Below, piece after piece: positions 27,302-37,075 of a DNA stretch of 64,000 nucleotides. The notes under the pieces were generated by a model, which saw nothing but the letters and a program-made list of their open reading frames with translations, searched no databases and was not told the origin of the DNA. The stretch is taken from NCBI GenBank assembly GCA_004556055.1, contig SFIW01000004.1, forward strand, positions 12,054 through 76,053, read 5' to 3'. This DNA comes from Planctomycetaceae bacterium (GTDB taxonomy: Bacteria > Planctomycetota > Planctomycetia > Pirellulales > Thermoguttaceae). Within the stretch, counting starts at the first letter, position 1, and each line of letters begins with the position of its first letter. A program made the translations under genes and the position numbers.

Positions 27302-28354
27302 TCAAGCCGAGACGTCGTTCCGCTTGAGAAGCGTCGCCAATTTAAAAACAAGAATTGATAGTGCGACGCCCGATATCGCCGAAAGAACGTAACTTAACCA
27401 CTCAGGAGCTCCAGGCGCAGAGTAATCAGGAACAAGAGCAGACCAATGGAACCCTGTCGTCATTCCCTGAGGAACATACCCCAATTCTTCGCCGTTGACG
27501 ACAAGAGACGCTATTTCATCTTCCCCCCATTCTCCCCACGCCGTTCCTTCAGCCAGAAGCCCAAGGGGCGTCAACGCTACAAGAATGGCAAGGAGGATAT
27601 AGACTGAATTGAAAGAAGAGTTTTGCTTCTTCCAATCCATTTCGTTCTCAGACGATTTCTCAGGAGCAAAAAACGCGGGATTGGCCGCAAAACCAGGAGC
27701 GGCGCGCATTACAAAGACGTAAACGCCGACTGAAAAAAGAATTTCCGCTAGACCGAAGAGGGTTAGATGTCCGATCGCCATCGCGGGGACGGAGACCGAA
27801 AGAGGGTACGGACAGAAGAGCGCCTGACCTTCAGGGGTGTGAAACAGAAGCGGTTGAACGCCGAACTGAATCGCCGCGGCAAGGGCCGCAAGGTTCAAAC
27901 CGACATAGGAAGCGGCGCCGACGCAAAAGACGTCGAGCCGAGAGCCTGTTTGCGCACGAAGAAGCTTACGAAACGCGCAGTACGTCAAATACCCGCTGAA
28001 CGGAAGTATACAGGCGATATTGAAACAGTTGGCGCCAAAAGCGAGAATTCCGCCGTCTCCAAAGAGAAGAGCTTGAATCGCCAGCGCGATAGTCAACGAC
28101 AAACACGCCGCCTCAGGGCCCAGAAGAATCGCAAGGAGAACCCCGCCGACGGCATGTCCCGTCGTCCCTCCCGGAAGAGGAACGTTAAACATCATCGCAA
28201 GGAAGGAAAACGCCGCAGCTACTCCTAACGCAGAAAATCGTTCCTTGGGGAATTCTCTGGTGATTTTCTTAACAGAAACGCTCCAAACAGGAATCGTCGC
28301 AATCGTCAATGCGACGCAAGTCGAAGCGCTCAAATAATTGTCAGGAATATGCAT
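27302..28354 (-). CDS. cbiM: CbiM substrate component with fused PDGLE/CbiN-like part
   Basis: 350 residues. The start MHIPDNYLSASTC carries the conserved metal-binding N-terminus of CbiM/NikM (residues His2 and following), then six or seven membrane segments including GGTTGHAVGGVLLA. The C-terminal third (about residues 245-350) has TPLGLLAEGTAWGEW, the PDGLE-type motif of CbiN/NikN-like subunits, so the usual separate accessory subunit is fused. AGGAG lies nine bases before the ATG. Metal choice between cobalt and nickel cannot be settled from this sequence. It is first in the operon cbiM-cbiQ-cbiO. Confidence 0.92.
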   Translation of the reverse strand: MHIPDNYLSASTCVALTIATIPVWSVSVKKITREFPKERFSALGVAAAFSFLAMMFNVPLPGGTTGHAVGGVLLAILLGPEAACLSLTIALAIQALLFGDGGILAFGANCFNIACILPFSGYLTYCAFRKLLRAQTGSRLDVFCVGAASYVGLNLAALAAAIQFGVQPLLFHTPEGQALFCPYPLSVSVPAMAIGHLTLFGLAEILFSVGVYVFVMRAAPGFAANPAFFAPEKSSENEMDWKKQNSSFNSVYILLAILVALTPLGLLAEGTAWGEWGEDEIASLVVNGEELGYVPQGMTTGFHWSALVPDYSAPGAPEWLSYVLSAISGVALSILVFKLATLLKRNDVSA

Positions 28355-28420
28355 ATCGCAATTTCTCCTAGCATAACTCTCTTCGAAACTCCGCTGAAAT
28401 GTAAAATCTTACGCAATTGA

Positions 28421-28448
28421 AGTATACAAAAAAGGTAATGAGAGTCAA
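28421..28448 (-). promoter_or_regulatory. Sigma-70-type promoter of cbiMQO
   Basis: On the minus strand TTGACT (28443-28448), 16-base spacer, TATACT (28421-28426). The leader to cbiM is only about 60 bases, too short for a full cobalamin riboswitch. Confidence 0.68.
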
Positions 28449-28529
28449 CTAATGAAGATATCGCGAGGAATACTCGCAGCGAACCAGCAGCTAACGCCAG
28501 CACGACCGTTTAGATCAAAAGCGTCGGGG

Positions 28530-28558
28530 CTGACTAATAGGGGCATTTGGGGTATAAT
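28530..28558 (+). promoter_or_regulatory. Promoter of the pyridoxal kinase gene
   Basis: CTGACT at 28530-28535, 17-base spacer, perfect TATAAT at 28553-28558. Divergent from the cbiMQO promoter about 80 bases away. Confidence 0.55.
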
Positions 28559-28644
28559 TCGCGTTTGATACTTTAGAAAACTGAGCCTGGGATCGCGAAT
28601 ATTCGTTCCCAGGATTGTTCCCTCCCAAGAAAGCTCTTCTGGCT

Positions 28645-29478
28645 ATGAAACGGATTCTCACAATACAGGACGTCTCCTGCGTCGGTAAATGCTCCCTTAC
28701 AGTCGCTCTTCCGATCATATCGGCGGCGCAAATAGAAGCTTGCGTTCTGCCCACCGCCGTTCTTTCAACTCATACGCGTTTTCAAAGGTATACGTTCGCT
28801 GATCTAACCGACGAAATCGAACCGACGATGAATGTTTGGAAGGCCGAGGGAATTACGTTTGACGGAGTCTACACCGGCTATTTGGGATCATTTCGTCAAA
28901 TGGAGCTCATTGAAAAGCTCGTTCGAGAATTTAAGACGGAAGACAACTTCTTTTTTGTCGATCCCGTCCTTGGGGACGGCGGCGCTCTTTATGCGCGTTT
29001 CGACCAAAAATTCGCCGATCGAATGGCGGAATTATGCGCTTACGCCGACGTTATTTCCCCTAATTTGACCGAAGCGTCTTTCATGCTTCATAAACCGTTT
29101 CAGGAAAAGGGACATACGGAAGCGTACGTTCGAACTACCCTTGAGGAACTCGCGGCTTTAGGGCCGAAAATTGTTCTTTTGAAGGGAATAGATTACGGGG
29201 ACGGTAGAGTTGGCGTCGCAACATATGATTCTAGACGGAACGAATACTCGGCGTATTTTCACGAGCGGATACCGGGCGCGTTTCACGGCACGGGGGATAT
29301 TTTTGCCAGCGCGGTCGTCGCGGCGATAACGCGAGAGCGCTCGATTGCCGACGCGGTCAAGATCGCTGCGGATTTTACGCTCGACTCGATACGAAGAACG
29401 GTCGTCAATCCCAACGCGAGGAATTACGGCGTGGACTTCGAAAGCGCGTTATTTGACTTTGCTAGAAAATTTCTTTGA
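28645..29478 (+). CDS. Pyridoxal/pyridoxamine kinase
   Basis: 277 residues. Ribokinase-like enzyme phosphorylating vitamers of vitamin B6 in the salvage route to PLP. The family start KRILTIQDVSCVGKCSLTVALPI, the substrate segment LPTAVLSTHT, and the C-terminal nucleotide loop FHGTGDIFASAV with the catalytic Asp (near residue 226) are all present. I chose the ATG at 28645 over an in-frame TTG at 28615 because homology begins here, although neither has a strong ribosome binding site. PdxY and PdxK types cannot be separated from this sequence. Three genes here (aminotransferase, glyA, kinase) depend on or make PLP, but they are not clustered. Confidence 0.9.
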   Translation: MKRILTIQDVSCVGKCSLTVALPIISAAQIEACVLPTAVLSTHTRFQRYTFADLTDEIEPTMNVWKAEGITFDGVYTGYLGSFRQMELIEKLVREFKTEDNFFFVDPVLGDGGALYARFDQKFADRMAELCAYADVISPNLTEASFMLHKPFQEKGHTEAYVRTTLEELAALGPKIVLLKGIDYGDGRVGVATYDSRRNEYSAYFHERIPGAFHGTGDIFASAVVAAITRERSIADAVKIAADFTLDSIRRTVVNPNARNYGVDFESALFDFARKFL

Positions 29479-29521
29479 TCTTTCTCGCGATACTATATAA
29501 GTAGTTTCCAAGGAGACGTTT

Positions 29522-31684
29522 ATGAAACAATATTACAGATTGTGCGCTTCTAAAAAGAAAGCGTTTGCCTTACTCTTAGGCGCTTTTGCTGCGGTTTCAC
29601 TTTTTCAGAATCAAACCGTTTATTCCCAGGAGTTTAATATGAAAAGACCCGTCGCGCAAAAAGGCGACCAAAAAGACGTCTATTTTGGAGTCTCGATCGC
29701 CGACCCGTACCGTTGGATGGAAACGGAGAAAACTCCGGAGATACTTAAATGGATTGACGAAGAAAACGCCCTAACACAATCCGTTCTCAGCCAAATCCCT
29801 TTGCGCGACGAGCTACGCAAGGAGATGACGGAGTGCTACGATTACGAAAAACAGGGAGCCCCAAGCAAACACGGTTCAAGATATTTTTACTTCAAGAACT
29901 CAGGGCTTCAAAACCAGTCTGTCCTCTATTACAAAACGTCCCTCGACGGAGAAGAGCGTCTGTTCTTGGATCCCAACACTCTTTCGGACGACGGCACTGT
30001 CGCTCTCTCCGACGTTTCATTCTCCAAGGATGGACGTTACGCCGCTTTTGCGATCTCCACGAGCGGTTCCGACTGGCGAGATATTTTTGTCATGGACGTC
30101 GAAACGGGAGAGAGATTAAAAGACTCTATCTCGTGGGCTAAGTTCACCAATATCGCTTGGTTTGGCGACGGATTCTTCTACAGTCGTTACGACGCGCCGA
30201 AAAAAGGCGAGGAATTCACCGCGAAAAACGAATATCAGAAGATTTTCTACCATAAGTTAGGCGATTCTCAAGATCAAGACGCGCTCATCTTCGTCGACCT
30301 TGACAATCCTTCCAGAAATTGTGTCGCCGAAGTCGACGACGATGAAAAGTGGTTGTTCATTTACCAGAACGAATCAACCTATGGGCAGAGAGTAATCTTC
30401 ACGGAACTCAACGACTCCGTCAATCTTAAAGAACTAGAATTCAACACTCTTTTCCCGGATTTTTCCGCTGAATCGGGAATCGTCGCCGTTCATGACGGAC
30501 TTTTCTACCTCTCCACTGACTATCAAGCTTCAAATCGTCGTCTTGTAAAAATAGATCCCTGTCAGCCGGAGCCGGAACACTGGATCGACGTGATTCCGGA
30601 ATCTGAAAACCTGCTTGAGAGCGTTCGACCGATTGGCGATCGGCTTATCGTTACCTACCTTAAAGACGCGGCGGACGAATGTTACTTCTATTCCTACGAC
30701 GGTCAAAAGCTTGCGGAGTTAACTCTTCCAACCCTCGGAGTCGTCGGTTTCTCTGGTAAGAAGGACGATCCAGAGTTCTTCTACACCTTCACGTCTTTCG
30801 TCTATCCCGCAACGGTCTATCGATATGATCTAACGACAGGAACGTCGACCCTTTGGCGAGCGCCTAAAGTATCTTTCAACCCCGAAGACTACGCGACGGA
30901 AAGACAGTGGTACGTCAGTAAAGACGGAACGAAGGCGCCGATCTTCATCACCTACAAAAAGGGAATGAAAAAGAACGGGAAGAACTCGACGATTCTTTAC
31001 GGTTACGGCGGGTTTAATATCAGCATGACGCCCTCCTTCAAACCCACGCGAATTCCCTATCTCAATCATGGCGGCGTCTACGCTGTCGCCGTTTTGCGCG
31101 GAGGCGGAGAATACGGTGAAGATTGGCATAAAGCCGGAACGAAGCTCCAGAAACAAAACGTCTTCGACGACTTCATTTCCGCCGCAGAATTCCTCATCAA
31201 AGAAGGATACGCTTCGAAAGAAACCCTCGCGATTAACGGCGGTTCCAACGGCGGACTCCTCGTCGGCGCGGCGCTAACGCAGCGTCCTGATCTCTTTGCC
31301 GCCGCAGTCCCTCAAGTCGGCGTTCTCGACATGCTGCGTTATCACAAATTTACGATCGGGTGGGCCTGGGCGACCGACTACGGAACCAGCGAAGAAAACG
31401 AAGAAATGTTCAAATACCTTCTCGCCTACTCCCCTCTTCACAACGTCAAAAAGGGCGTCAAGTATCCTCCCACTATGGTCATGACGTCCGACCATGACGA
31501 CCGCGTGGTTCCCGCGCACTCGATGAAATTCGGCGCAACTTTGCAAGAACTAGCGGATCCCTCAAGCGTCGTTATCGTTCGAATTGAATCGAAAGCGGGA
31601 CATGGAGCTGGAAAACCGACGGCAAAGATCGTTGAAGAAGCCGCCGATATTTACTCCTTCATACTCCACTTTACGCAGCGGTAA
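29522..31684 (+). CDS. Secreted prolyl oligopeptidase (peptidase family S9A)
   Basis: 720 residues. A Sec signal spans about 1-35 (ALLLGAFAAVSLF then SQ). A seven-bladed propeller-type region (about 70-430) precedes the alpha/beta hydrolase domain. Catalytic Ser is in NGGSNGGLL near residue 574, Asp in DHDDRVVP near 658 and His in GHGAGK near 693. The family cleaves small peptides after proline; an exported copy would digest peptides outside the cytoplasm. AAGGAGA is well placed before the ATG. It is downstream of pdxK by 43 bases, so read-through is possible, and ends at a terminator. Confidence 0.94.
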   Translation: MKQYYRLCASKKKAFALLLGAFAAVSLFQNQTVYSQEFNMKRPVAQKGDQKDVYFGVSIADPYRWMETEKTPEILKWIDEENALTQSVLSQIPLRDELRKEMTECYDYEKQGAPSKHGSRYFYFKNSGLQNQSVLYYKTSLDGEERLFLDPNTLSDDGTVALSDVSFSKDGRYAAFAISTSGSDWRDIFVMDVETGERLKDSISWAKFTNIAWFGDGFFYSRYDAPKKGEEFTAKNEYQKIFYHKLGDSQDQDALIFVDLDNPSRNCVAEVDDDEKWLFIYQNESTYGQRVIFTELNDSVNLKELEFNTLFPDFSAESGIVAVHDGLFYLSTDYQASNRRLVKIDPCQPEPEHWIDVIPESENLLESVRPIGDRLIVTYLKDAADECYFYSYDGQKLAELTLPTLGVVGFSGKKDDPEFFYTFTSFVYPATVYRYDLTTGTSTLWRAPKVSFNPEDYATERQWYVSKDGTKAPIFITYKKGMKKNGKNSTILYGYGGFNISMTPSFKPTRIPYLNHGGVYAVAVLRGGGEYGEDWHKAGTKLQKQNVFDDFISAAEFLIKEGYASKETLAINGGSNGGLLVGAALTQRPDLFAAAVPQVGVLDMLRYHKFTIGWAWATDYGTSEENEEMFKYLLAYSPLHNVKKGVKYPPTMVMTSDHDDRVVPAHSMKFGATLQELADPSSVVIVRIESKAGHGAGKPTAKIVEEAADIYSFILHFTQR

Positions 31685-31723
31685 TTAGACGCGATCCTAA
31701 GACGCTCTCTTTGATTTGATCAT

Positions 31724-31760
31724 AAACGCGAGAATCCGTTGATCTTCTCGCGTTTTTCTT
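31724..31760 (+). terminator. Intrinsic terminator of the prolyl oligopeptidase gene
   Basis: Stem AACGCGAGAA with TTCTCGCGTT around an eight-base loop, then TTTCTTTTCT. Confidence 0.88.
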
Positions 31761-31762
31761 TT

Positions 31763-33382
31763 CTAGTCAGACCAATGAAGACGCTTTTGTATGGCTCTTC
31801 GCACAAGGTCGCGTTCCCCTCTCTTCATCCCCAACGCCATAATCCAAAACGCGTAGAAGAAAAACGAAATCCCCCCGAAAAGCGCGATCGACCAGTAGGT
31901 CGGTTGACAGAAACGCAAGCACCAATATCCGGGAAGAATCAAACCGCCTATGGCAATCAACGTCGACGAAAGTTGGCGTTTCCAATATGTATGCAGCTCT
32001 TCTCCGATCACTGCGCAAACGACGTTCGGAAGCCAGAAATAATAGATTGCCAAACCAGGAAGAGCCGTTCCGATCGCCACGCCCTTGAGTCCCCAACCGG
32101 CCTTTACAAGAACGACGCTCAAAAGGACGTTGAAAACGCCGTGCAAAAGCGCTCCTAAAGCCAACGGTTCATGACGCGCTAGTCCCTGAAGAAGACGCAT
32201 ATTCACTTCGGAGGCTCCACGATAGAGACCTTGAGAGGCTACGACAATCGCAAGGGGCCAATACGCGCAGAGATACTCCGCGCCGATCCATCGTTCTATA
32301 AAAAAACGCCCCAAGATCAAAATGCCAAACGCGCCAAAGAGTCCGCCGTAAGTCGACGCCCGAGTGATCAACGCTCGAGATTCATGGAATGGAGCGGAAA
32401 GGCGCTCTACCCGATCGGTATCTCCTAGCATTGCCCGAAAAATGGAAGAGAACGGAGTCTTTTTCTCTTCGGACTTAGCGTCCTCCGTCGTTCGTTCAAG
32501 AGCGCCGAGATGGGCAAACCAGTTCGTTTCCCAGGACGATCCTTCCGTCAAAAAAGAGTTGTAATAGCTCGTTAAGACGACGACCGCAAGATTGTAAAGC
32601 GTCACGTCCTCCATCGACAGCAAAAGCGCGATCAGTATCAAATCGCTGCGCGTCACGAGAATCTCGCCTGCTTGAGCAAGGAAAGTAAAGAAACCGTAAT
32701 TAAAAAGCGCGCGAATTCGTTGACGGCGAAAATAGCGCAAGGAGAACCGAAACTCAGGAACAACGCGGCGAACGATCGCCAGCCATGCGATAAGTTGCGC
32801 CAGCGTCAGCAAAGTGTTCGCGACAAGAAGCGCTACGACGCCTCCTCCAAACCAAAGCGTAGCGACATTGACGACTCCGTACGCTATTCGCGTCGCCAAC
32901 GACACGACGCCTGTGATTTCTTGACGCAGCGCTCCCCTCAACACGCCGCAGAACCCGTCGGAGATCTTAGAAATCGCAAACGCCAATCCCGCGAAGAAAA
33001 GCGCCGTTCCCAGCGTCCCCGTCTCGTCGATTTGAGGTCCAATAAAGAAAGCCGCTCCATACGCCGCGCAAGACGTCAAAAAAACGAGTCCCGAGATTCC
33101 CCCGAAGAGGACGATCGCCGTACTCCCGATCTCGTTCATTCCGCGCCAATCTTGACGCGTGTAGCAACGTGTGACAAAACGACTTGTCGTCGTCGTCAGA
33201 CCAAAATCAAGAAGTCCGCACCACCCCGCAAAGAGGGACGCCAGCGCAAAAACGCCATACGATTGATCTCCCAACGCGGAAAGCATATACGGCGTCAGAA
33301 ATAATCCGAATCCAATGCGAACGACAAGCGCTCCGCATGAAAGCCAGGCGCCTTCAAGAAGTCTTGTTGAGGGCTTTTTCAT
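31763..33382 (-). CDS. Polysaccharide flippase-like (MOP superfamily) membrane protein
   Basis: 539 residues with about twelve to fourteen hydrophobic segments. The pattern, including YGVFALASLFAGWCGLLDFGLTTTTSRF near the N-terminus, is that of oligosaccharide flippases of the Wzx/RfbX type, which move lipid-linked glycan repeats across the inner membrane. A hydrophilic loop of about 50 residues between membrane segments (near residues 275-330) is longer than usual. No glycosyltransferase or polymerase gene adjoins it, so the glycan is unknown. The start codon has only a weak ribosome binding site. Confidence 0.83.
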   Translation of the reverse strand: MKKPSTRLLEGAWLSCGALVVRIGFGLFLTPYMLSALGDQSYGVFALASLFAGWCGLLDFGLTTTTSRFVTRCYTRQDWRGMNEIGSTAIVLFGGISGLVFLTSCAAYGAAFFIGPQIDETGTLGTALFFAGLAFAISKISDGFCGVLRGALRQEITGVVSLATRIAYGVVNVATLWFGGGVVALLVANTLLTLAQLIAWLAIVRRVVPEFRFSLRYFRRQRIRALFNYGFFTFLAQAGEILVTRSDLILIALLLSMEDVTLYNLAVVVLTSYYNSFLTEGSSWETNWFAHLGALERTTEDAKSEEKKTPFSSIFRAMLGDTDRVERLSAPFHESRALITRASTYGGLFGAFGILILGRFFIERWIGAEYLCAYWPLAIVVASQGLYRGASEVNMRLLQGLARHEPLALGALLHGVFNVLLSVVLVKAGWGLKGVAIGTALPGLAIYYFWLPNVVCAVIGEELHTYWKRQLSSTLIAIGGLILPGYWCLRFCQPTYWSIALFGGISFFFYAFWIMALGMKRGERDLVRRAIQKRLHWSD

Positions 33383-33412
33383 TCACACCCAGTCCACTAT
33401 TAACCATAGCTC

Positions 33413-33452
33413 CCCCAAAATTAAGCGCCGTCGCAAAGGGGACGGCGCTTAA
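33413..33452 (-). terminator. Intrinsic terminator of the GH43-GH32-HzsA-like operon
   Basis: Twelve-pair stem (TTAAGCGCCGTC with GACGGCGCTTAA) just after the stop at 33473, followed on the minus strand by TTTT. Its loop shares 11 bases, TCGCAAAGGGG as read on the plus strand, with the terminator at 50358-50393. Confidence 0.82.
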
Positions 33453-33472
33453 CCTCAAAACGCGCGCTCTAT

Positions 33473-36400
33473 TTACGGAGCATAGAGCTCGCAAGGTTCT
33501 ACGTCGAGCAACGGCCAGACGAGTTCTCCCTTCATTTGAGATTCTTCGTCTTGGAAAGCGCCTAGTCGCAACGCGTTGGCGTCGAGCCAAAGAATAAACG
33601 CATGGCGCTCCGACTCAGAAACGCTATCGATATGATTCTCGTCGAAAAGAATCGTACCGAGCCGCGATTCAGACGCGCCGACGCGTCCTGGTCGCGCGCG
33701 CGATCCGCCATGAACGCCCGTCGTCGTCAGACCGCCGCGCATCGAACCGCTATAGTAATAAACGTAAGGACGAAAATCCTCGTGATCCATCTTTTGAAAC
33801 GCGACGTCCTTTTCAACGTGGCACGGAATACAGCTCTTTTCCGTTATGGGCTTAATGAGTCGATAAAAGTTGATCGGCTCGACGGGACCGCATTCCGGTT
33901 CAATCTTCGACGCAGGGCGCTGGAACGCAAGAGGTTGAGACGTCGTCTCGACGTTGCGAACGCTTTCTTCCGTAGGCTCGTGGCACCCCACGCAAACAAG
34001 ATTTTCGCCAGGGTGAACGAACGCGACCGCGCGCATTGTTTGCACCGCCATATTCTTCTCGTCTAGGGCCTGGAAAATCAGCTGCTTACCATAAGGAGCC
34101 TCAAAGAACGCGCTTCCGTCTTCTTCCACTGGAACCGTGCCAAGAGGAATTCTAGGCGTATTTTCCGTAGCAAAACCGACGAAGGGGGTATCCATCCAAG
34201 GATTGGATTTCGGAATGACCTGAAGAACGCGCAAACGTTTAATTGGACGATCTGCTGGGAAGGGTCGATCGTGAATATTCACATTCACGACCCCGATCGT
34301 CGCCGTCTTGTCCGCGTTGACAAAATCTTCGCCCTGAGCGGTTTGCTGCGGGACGACAGGGGGGCGTTGACGCGCTCGAAGCGGGATCGGTTCCGAAAGT
34401 CGTACTCGCGGGTCGTAACCTATCGGAAGAAGCTCTCGTTCGCAAAGAAGTTCTTCGTTGCCGTAACGATCAAGCATCACGAGATCTTCCCAACTGTTGC
34501 AGAGAAAAAGGTCTTCGCTAAGCGCCCATGGAGCTCCATAACGGTACTGACTGCGGTCTGCGCTCTCTGATTCAGGAAAAGGTTCATAGGGCGTAATCCG
34601 TCTAATTTGACTCATATGGTTGTCGTTGGGAACGCGTAGATCAAGGATGCAGAGCGATCCAAACGACTCGCCGTGATGGGGAGCGGCTGTAAAGACGTAA
34701 CGGTGAGAACCGGGGATTGGACGAAACTGCATTTGAGTCATCGGCAAACCGGAAGGAGCGTCCGCGCATTGACCAAATCGATGATCCCCGTGTTCGCAGT
34801 CTTCAAACGTGTCCCAAGGATACGGATAATTTCCCTGAGGGGAACGCGGATTGCGACCGTCGGGCGCGCAGGTCCAAAACGACGAACCAAGACAGTTTTC
34901 GCGATCTGTATAATCCCATCTAGAGAAGACCAGCGCCCCGTTGTTATCGACTGCCGGACGCCACTCGCTCGTTTCAAAATAACTAATGGGATATATATCG
35001 GTTCCGTCGTTCTTCATCGAATGCATGACGGCGGTAGTAACGCGTAACGCCGCGCTTTCTCCAAAACATCGAATAAAACCGCCGCGACGTTCAGAACAGA
35101 AAACAAGCCGACCGGACGGAAGTTCGCAAACGTCGAAATCATTGTAAGAACCGTCCGTTAATTGTTCGATTGTTTCTCCCTCTATCGACGTCTTAAAAAT
35201 CTTCCACGTCGTATCAGGCGTCCATATCCACCGATGTTCCTGAGAATTACACCATGAAAAATAGATCGTTTTCCCATCGTAACTCAGCTCCGGCTTATAG
35301 AAAGATCCACCCGTCAGTTCACGCCCGGCAAGTCGTTTATGCGTCGCCGTTTCAACGACTTTTTTACCGGAAATTAGGTCGACGGCGCGCGGCGTCTTTT
35401 CCTTCCATCCTTCAAGCGCAAAGATTCCTCCGCCATGGATCGTATTGAATCCATAGACTTGAGTCGACATATGCCCCCCCATGCGATCCGTATTGCTCAT
35501 GTTGGTTAATCGAGAACCTGCATAGCATCCACGCGCAAGGAACATAATGCGATCAAGATCGACCGCCTCTGTCTGAGCAAACATTATTTGTCGTCGCAAA
35601 GCGCACGCGATAAAGTAGTCGGTCGACGTTTGAGCGTGATCCGAAACGTAAGAGTCGTCTTTCAACGCGTTGGAAACGACCGCTTCGAATCGTTCAAAAT
35701 CCTGTTCAAGAACCTTGAACTGTTCGTTCTCTTCGAAGTTTCCTCCGTCAAGAAGAGCGCGTGTTCGCCGAAGGACGACCTGAACCGGCAGTTTTTCCCG
35801 ACCGGGAAAAACAAGCGCGTTTTCGTCATAGACTTGATCTGCCGCCCCGCGAGGCAAGACGCGTTCCCCCCTTAATTCGAGCTCTATTTCGAGGAATCGT
35901 TCTCCCCATGCGGAAAAGACGCCGGCGCGGTAATTATCCGCGTTCACACTGCTGAGCGAAAGGGATTGAACCCTAGCGTTGAATCGCGACGCGTCGACTT
36001 CCTGGACGGGAATATTTTTAGCGGGCTTCTCTCCAGGTTGGACGTCTATTTCAAGAGCGCCGGAAGGAAAGAGAAAATCTAGGGAGTTCAAACGAAAAGC
36101 CGTAACGCGTTTTTCAAGCTTCTCCGCCAGCGTTCCTTCGACAGGGAAGGCGACTTCTTGAATCTCAAGATCTTTTTCGATCTGCGTATACGAAAGGCTC
36201 TCTTCAACGTCGGCGTCTCGGCGCGACGATTGCAAATATTTCGGCGTCGACGCAAAGCGTTCCACCTTAAGAGGGGCGTCGTCAGGAACGCTTTCTTCAA
36301 GTAGTTGGAAAATACGTTTTTCCTCGGCAAGATCGGCGCTCCCCTTCTCTTCTTCAAAATGACAAAGGAAAAGCGTCGTTTCGTCCGCTTCTAAGGGCGA

Positions 36401-37075
36401 ATGAGGAACCGCTTCTGGGGAAAATTCTTTGACCCCCTGCGAAATGCGCAACTCGTCGACGATTCCATTGCAGAAAAGCCCCTTTTCGACGAGGGATCCT
36501 ATCGCAAAACGCGCAGATTCGGGAGTCGCGCTATCTTCGTAATCGATTGGTACGCGACCGGCAAGATTTCCGTCGACATACAAGCGCGCCTCGTCGTGAT
36601 CAAAAACGAGTCCTAAAAAATGCGCGCGTCCGTCGACAAGAGACGTTTCCGCGCTCAAGACGTTCCCTGCGCGATTTCCTGGAACATATAACGACAACGC
36701 TCCTGTTCCTTGGAAAGCGTACAATTCCCAATGTCGCGGCGAACTTTTCTCTTCGTTAGCGAGAAGGATTTGAAACGCGTCCGACGAATCGACGCGCGCC
36801 CAAAGTTCAACGGTAAACGGACGTGAAGAAATTGAGAGACGCGCGTCGCTTGGAAAAATTATCGAATTACTCCGCGGAGCGATCGCCGTTCCTAATTCCT
36901 GAGAAAAAGAATCGACAACGAAAGATTGGCCAGTCAGATCACACACGTCGACGGCGGAATCCTTGGCGCTAATTCGGTTGATAGTCGGAGGAAGCTGCGC
37001 AAAAGCGGCGTTGAAGCCAGCTCCAACAACAAGCGCAGACGCGATAAGGCAAAGGCGTTTCAAGATGAAAGTCAT
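33473..37075 (-). CDS. LamG and HzsA-related di-haem protein, secreted
   Basis: 1200 residues. A Sec signal ends near AFAQ at residue 27. A LamG domain lies at about 55-250. The middle and C-terminal parts match the HzsA-related family, named after the alpha subunit of hydrazine synthase, with propeller-like strands such as PELSYDGKTIYFSWCN and LPSGRLVFCSERRGG. Two c-type haem sites, CVGCH near residue 1027 and CIPCH near residue 1082, sit in the last part, the same arrangement as the C-terminal di-haem domain of HzsA. Its ATG overlaps the stop of the GH32 gene. Actual hydrazine synthesis is very unlikely without HzsB/C partners; an electron-transfer or surface oxidoreductase role is inference. 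The HzsA relation is by motif and memory only. Confidence 0.72.
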   Translation of the reverse strand: MTFILKRLCLIASALVVGAGFNAAFAQLPPTINRISAKDSAVDVCDLTGQSFVVDSFSQELGTAIAPRSNSIIFPSDARLSISSRPFTVELWARVDSSDAFQILLANEEKSSPRHWELYAFQGTGALSLYVPGNRAGNVLSAETSLVDGRAHFLGLVFDHDEARLYVDGNLAGRVPIDYEDSATPESARFAIGSLVEKGLFCNGIVDELRISQGVKEFSPEAVPHSPLEADETTLFLCHFEEEKGSADLAEEKRIFQLLEESVPDDAPLKVERFASTPKYLQSSRRDADVEESLSYTQIEKDLEIQEVAFPVEGTLAEKLEKRVTAFRLNSLDFLFPSGALEIDVQPGEKPAKNIPVQEVDASRFNARVQSLSLSSVNADNYRAGVFSAWGERFLEIELELRGERVLPRGAADQVYDENALVFPGREKLPVQVVLRRTRALLDGGNFEENEQFKVLEQDFERFEAVVSNALKDDSYVSDHAQTSTDYFIACALRRQIMFAQTEAVDLDRIMFLARGCYAGSRLTNMSNTDRMGGHMSTQVYGFNTIHGGGIFALEGWKEKTPRAVDLISGKKVVETATHKRLAGRELTGGSFYKPELSYDGKTIYFSWCNSQEHRWIWTPDTTWKIFKTSIEGETIEQLTDGSYNDFDVCELPSGRLVFCSERRGGFIRCFGESAALRVTTAVMHSMKNDGTDIYPISYFETSEWRPAVDNNGALVFSRWDYTDRENCLGSSFWTCAPDGRNPRSPQGNYPYPWDTFEDCEHGDHRFGQCADAPSGLPMTQMQFRPIPGSHRYVFTAAPHHGESFGSLCILDLRVPNDNHMSQIRRITPYEPFPESESADRSQYRYGAPWALSEDLFLCNSWEDLVMLDRYGNEELLCERELLPIGYDPRVRLSEPIPLRARQRPPVVPQQTAQGEDFVNADKTATIGVVNVNIHDRPFPADRPIKRLRVLQVIPKSNPWMDTPFVGFATENTPRIPLGTVPVEEDGSAFFEAPYGKQLIFQALDEKNMAVQTMRAVAFVHPGENLVCVGCHEPTEESVRNVETTSQPLAFQRPASKIEPECGPVEPINFYRLIKPITEKSCIPCHVEKDVAFQKMDHEDFRPYVYYYSGSMRGGLTTTGVHGGSRARPGRVGASESRLGTILFDENHIDSVSESERHAFILWLDANALRLGAFQDEESQMKGELVWPLLDVEPCELYAP

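Noticed and set aside
28355..28644. Cobalamin riboswitch upstream of cbiM
   Set aside because: The promoter leaves only about 60 bases of leader, and I cannot find the conserved box or the long stem; only a small CGCGAG/CTCGCAG hairpin occurs farther upstream.
33473..37075. Genuine hydrazine synthase locus
   Set aside because: No HzsB/C genes, no anammox-type neighbours, and the N-terminus is a LamG domain; only the family relation is retained.
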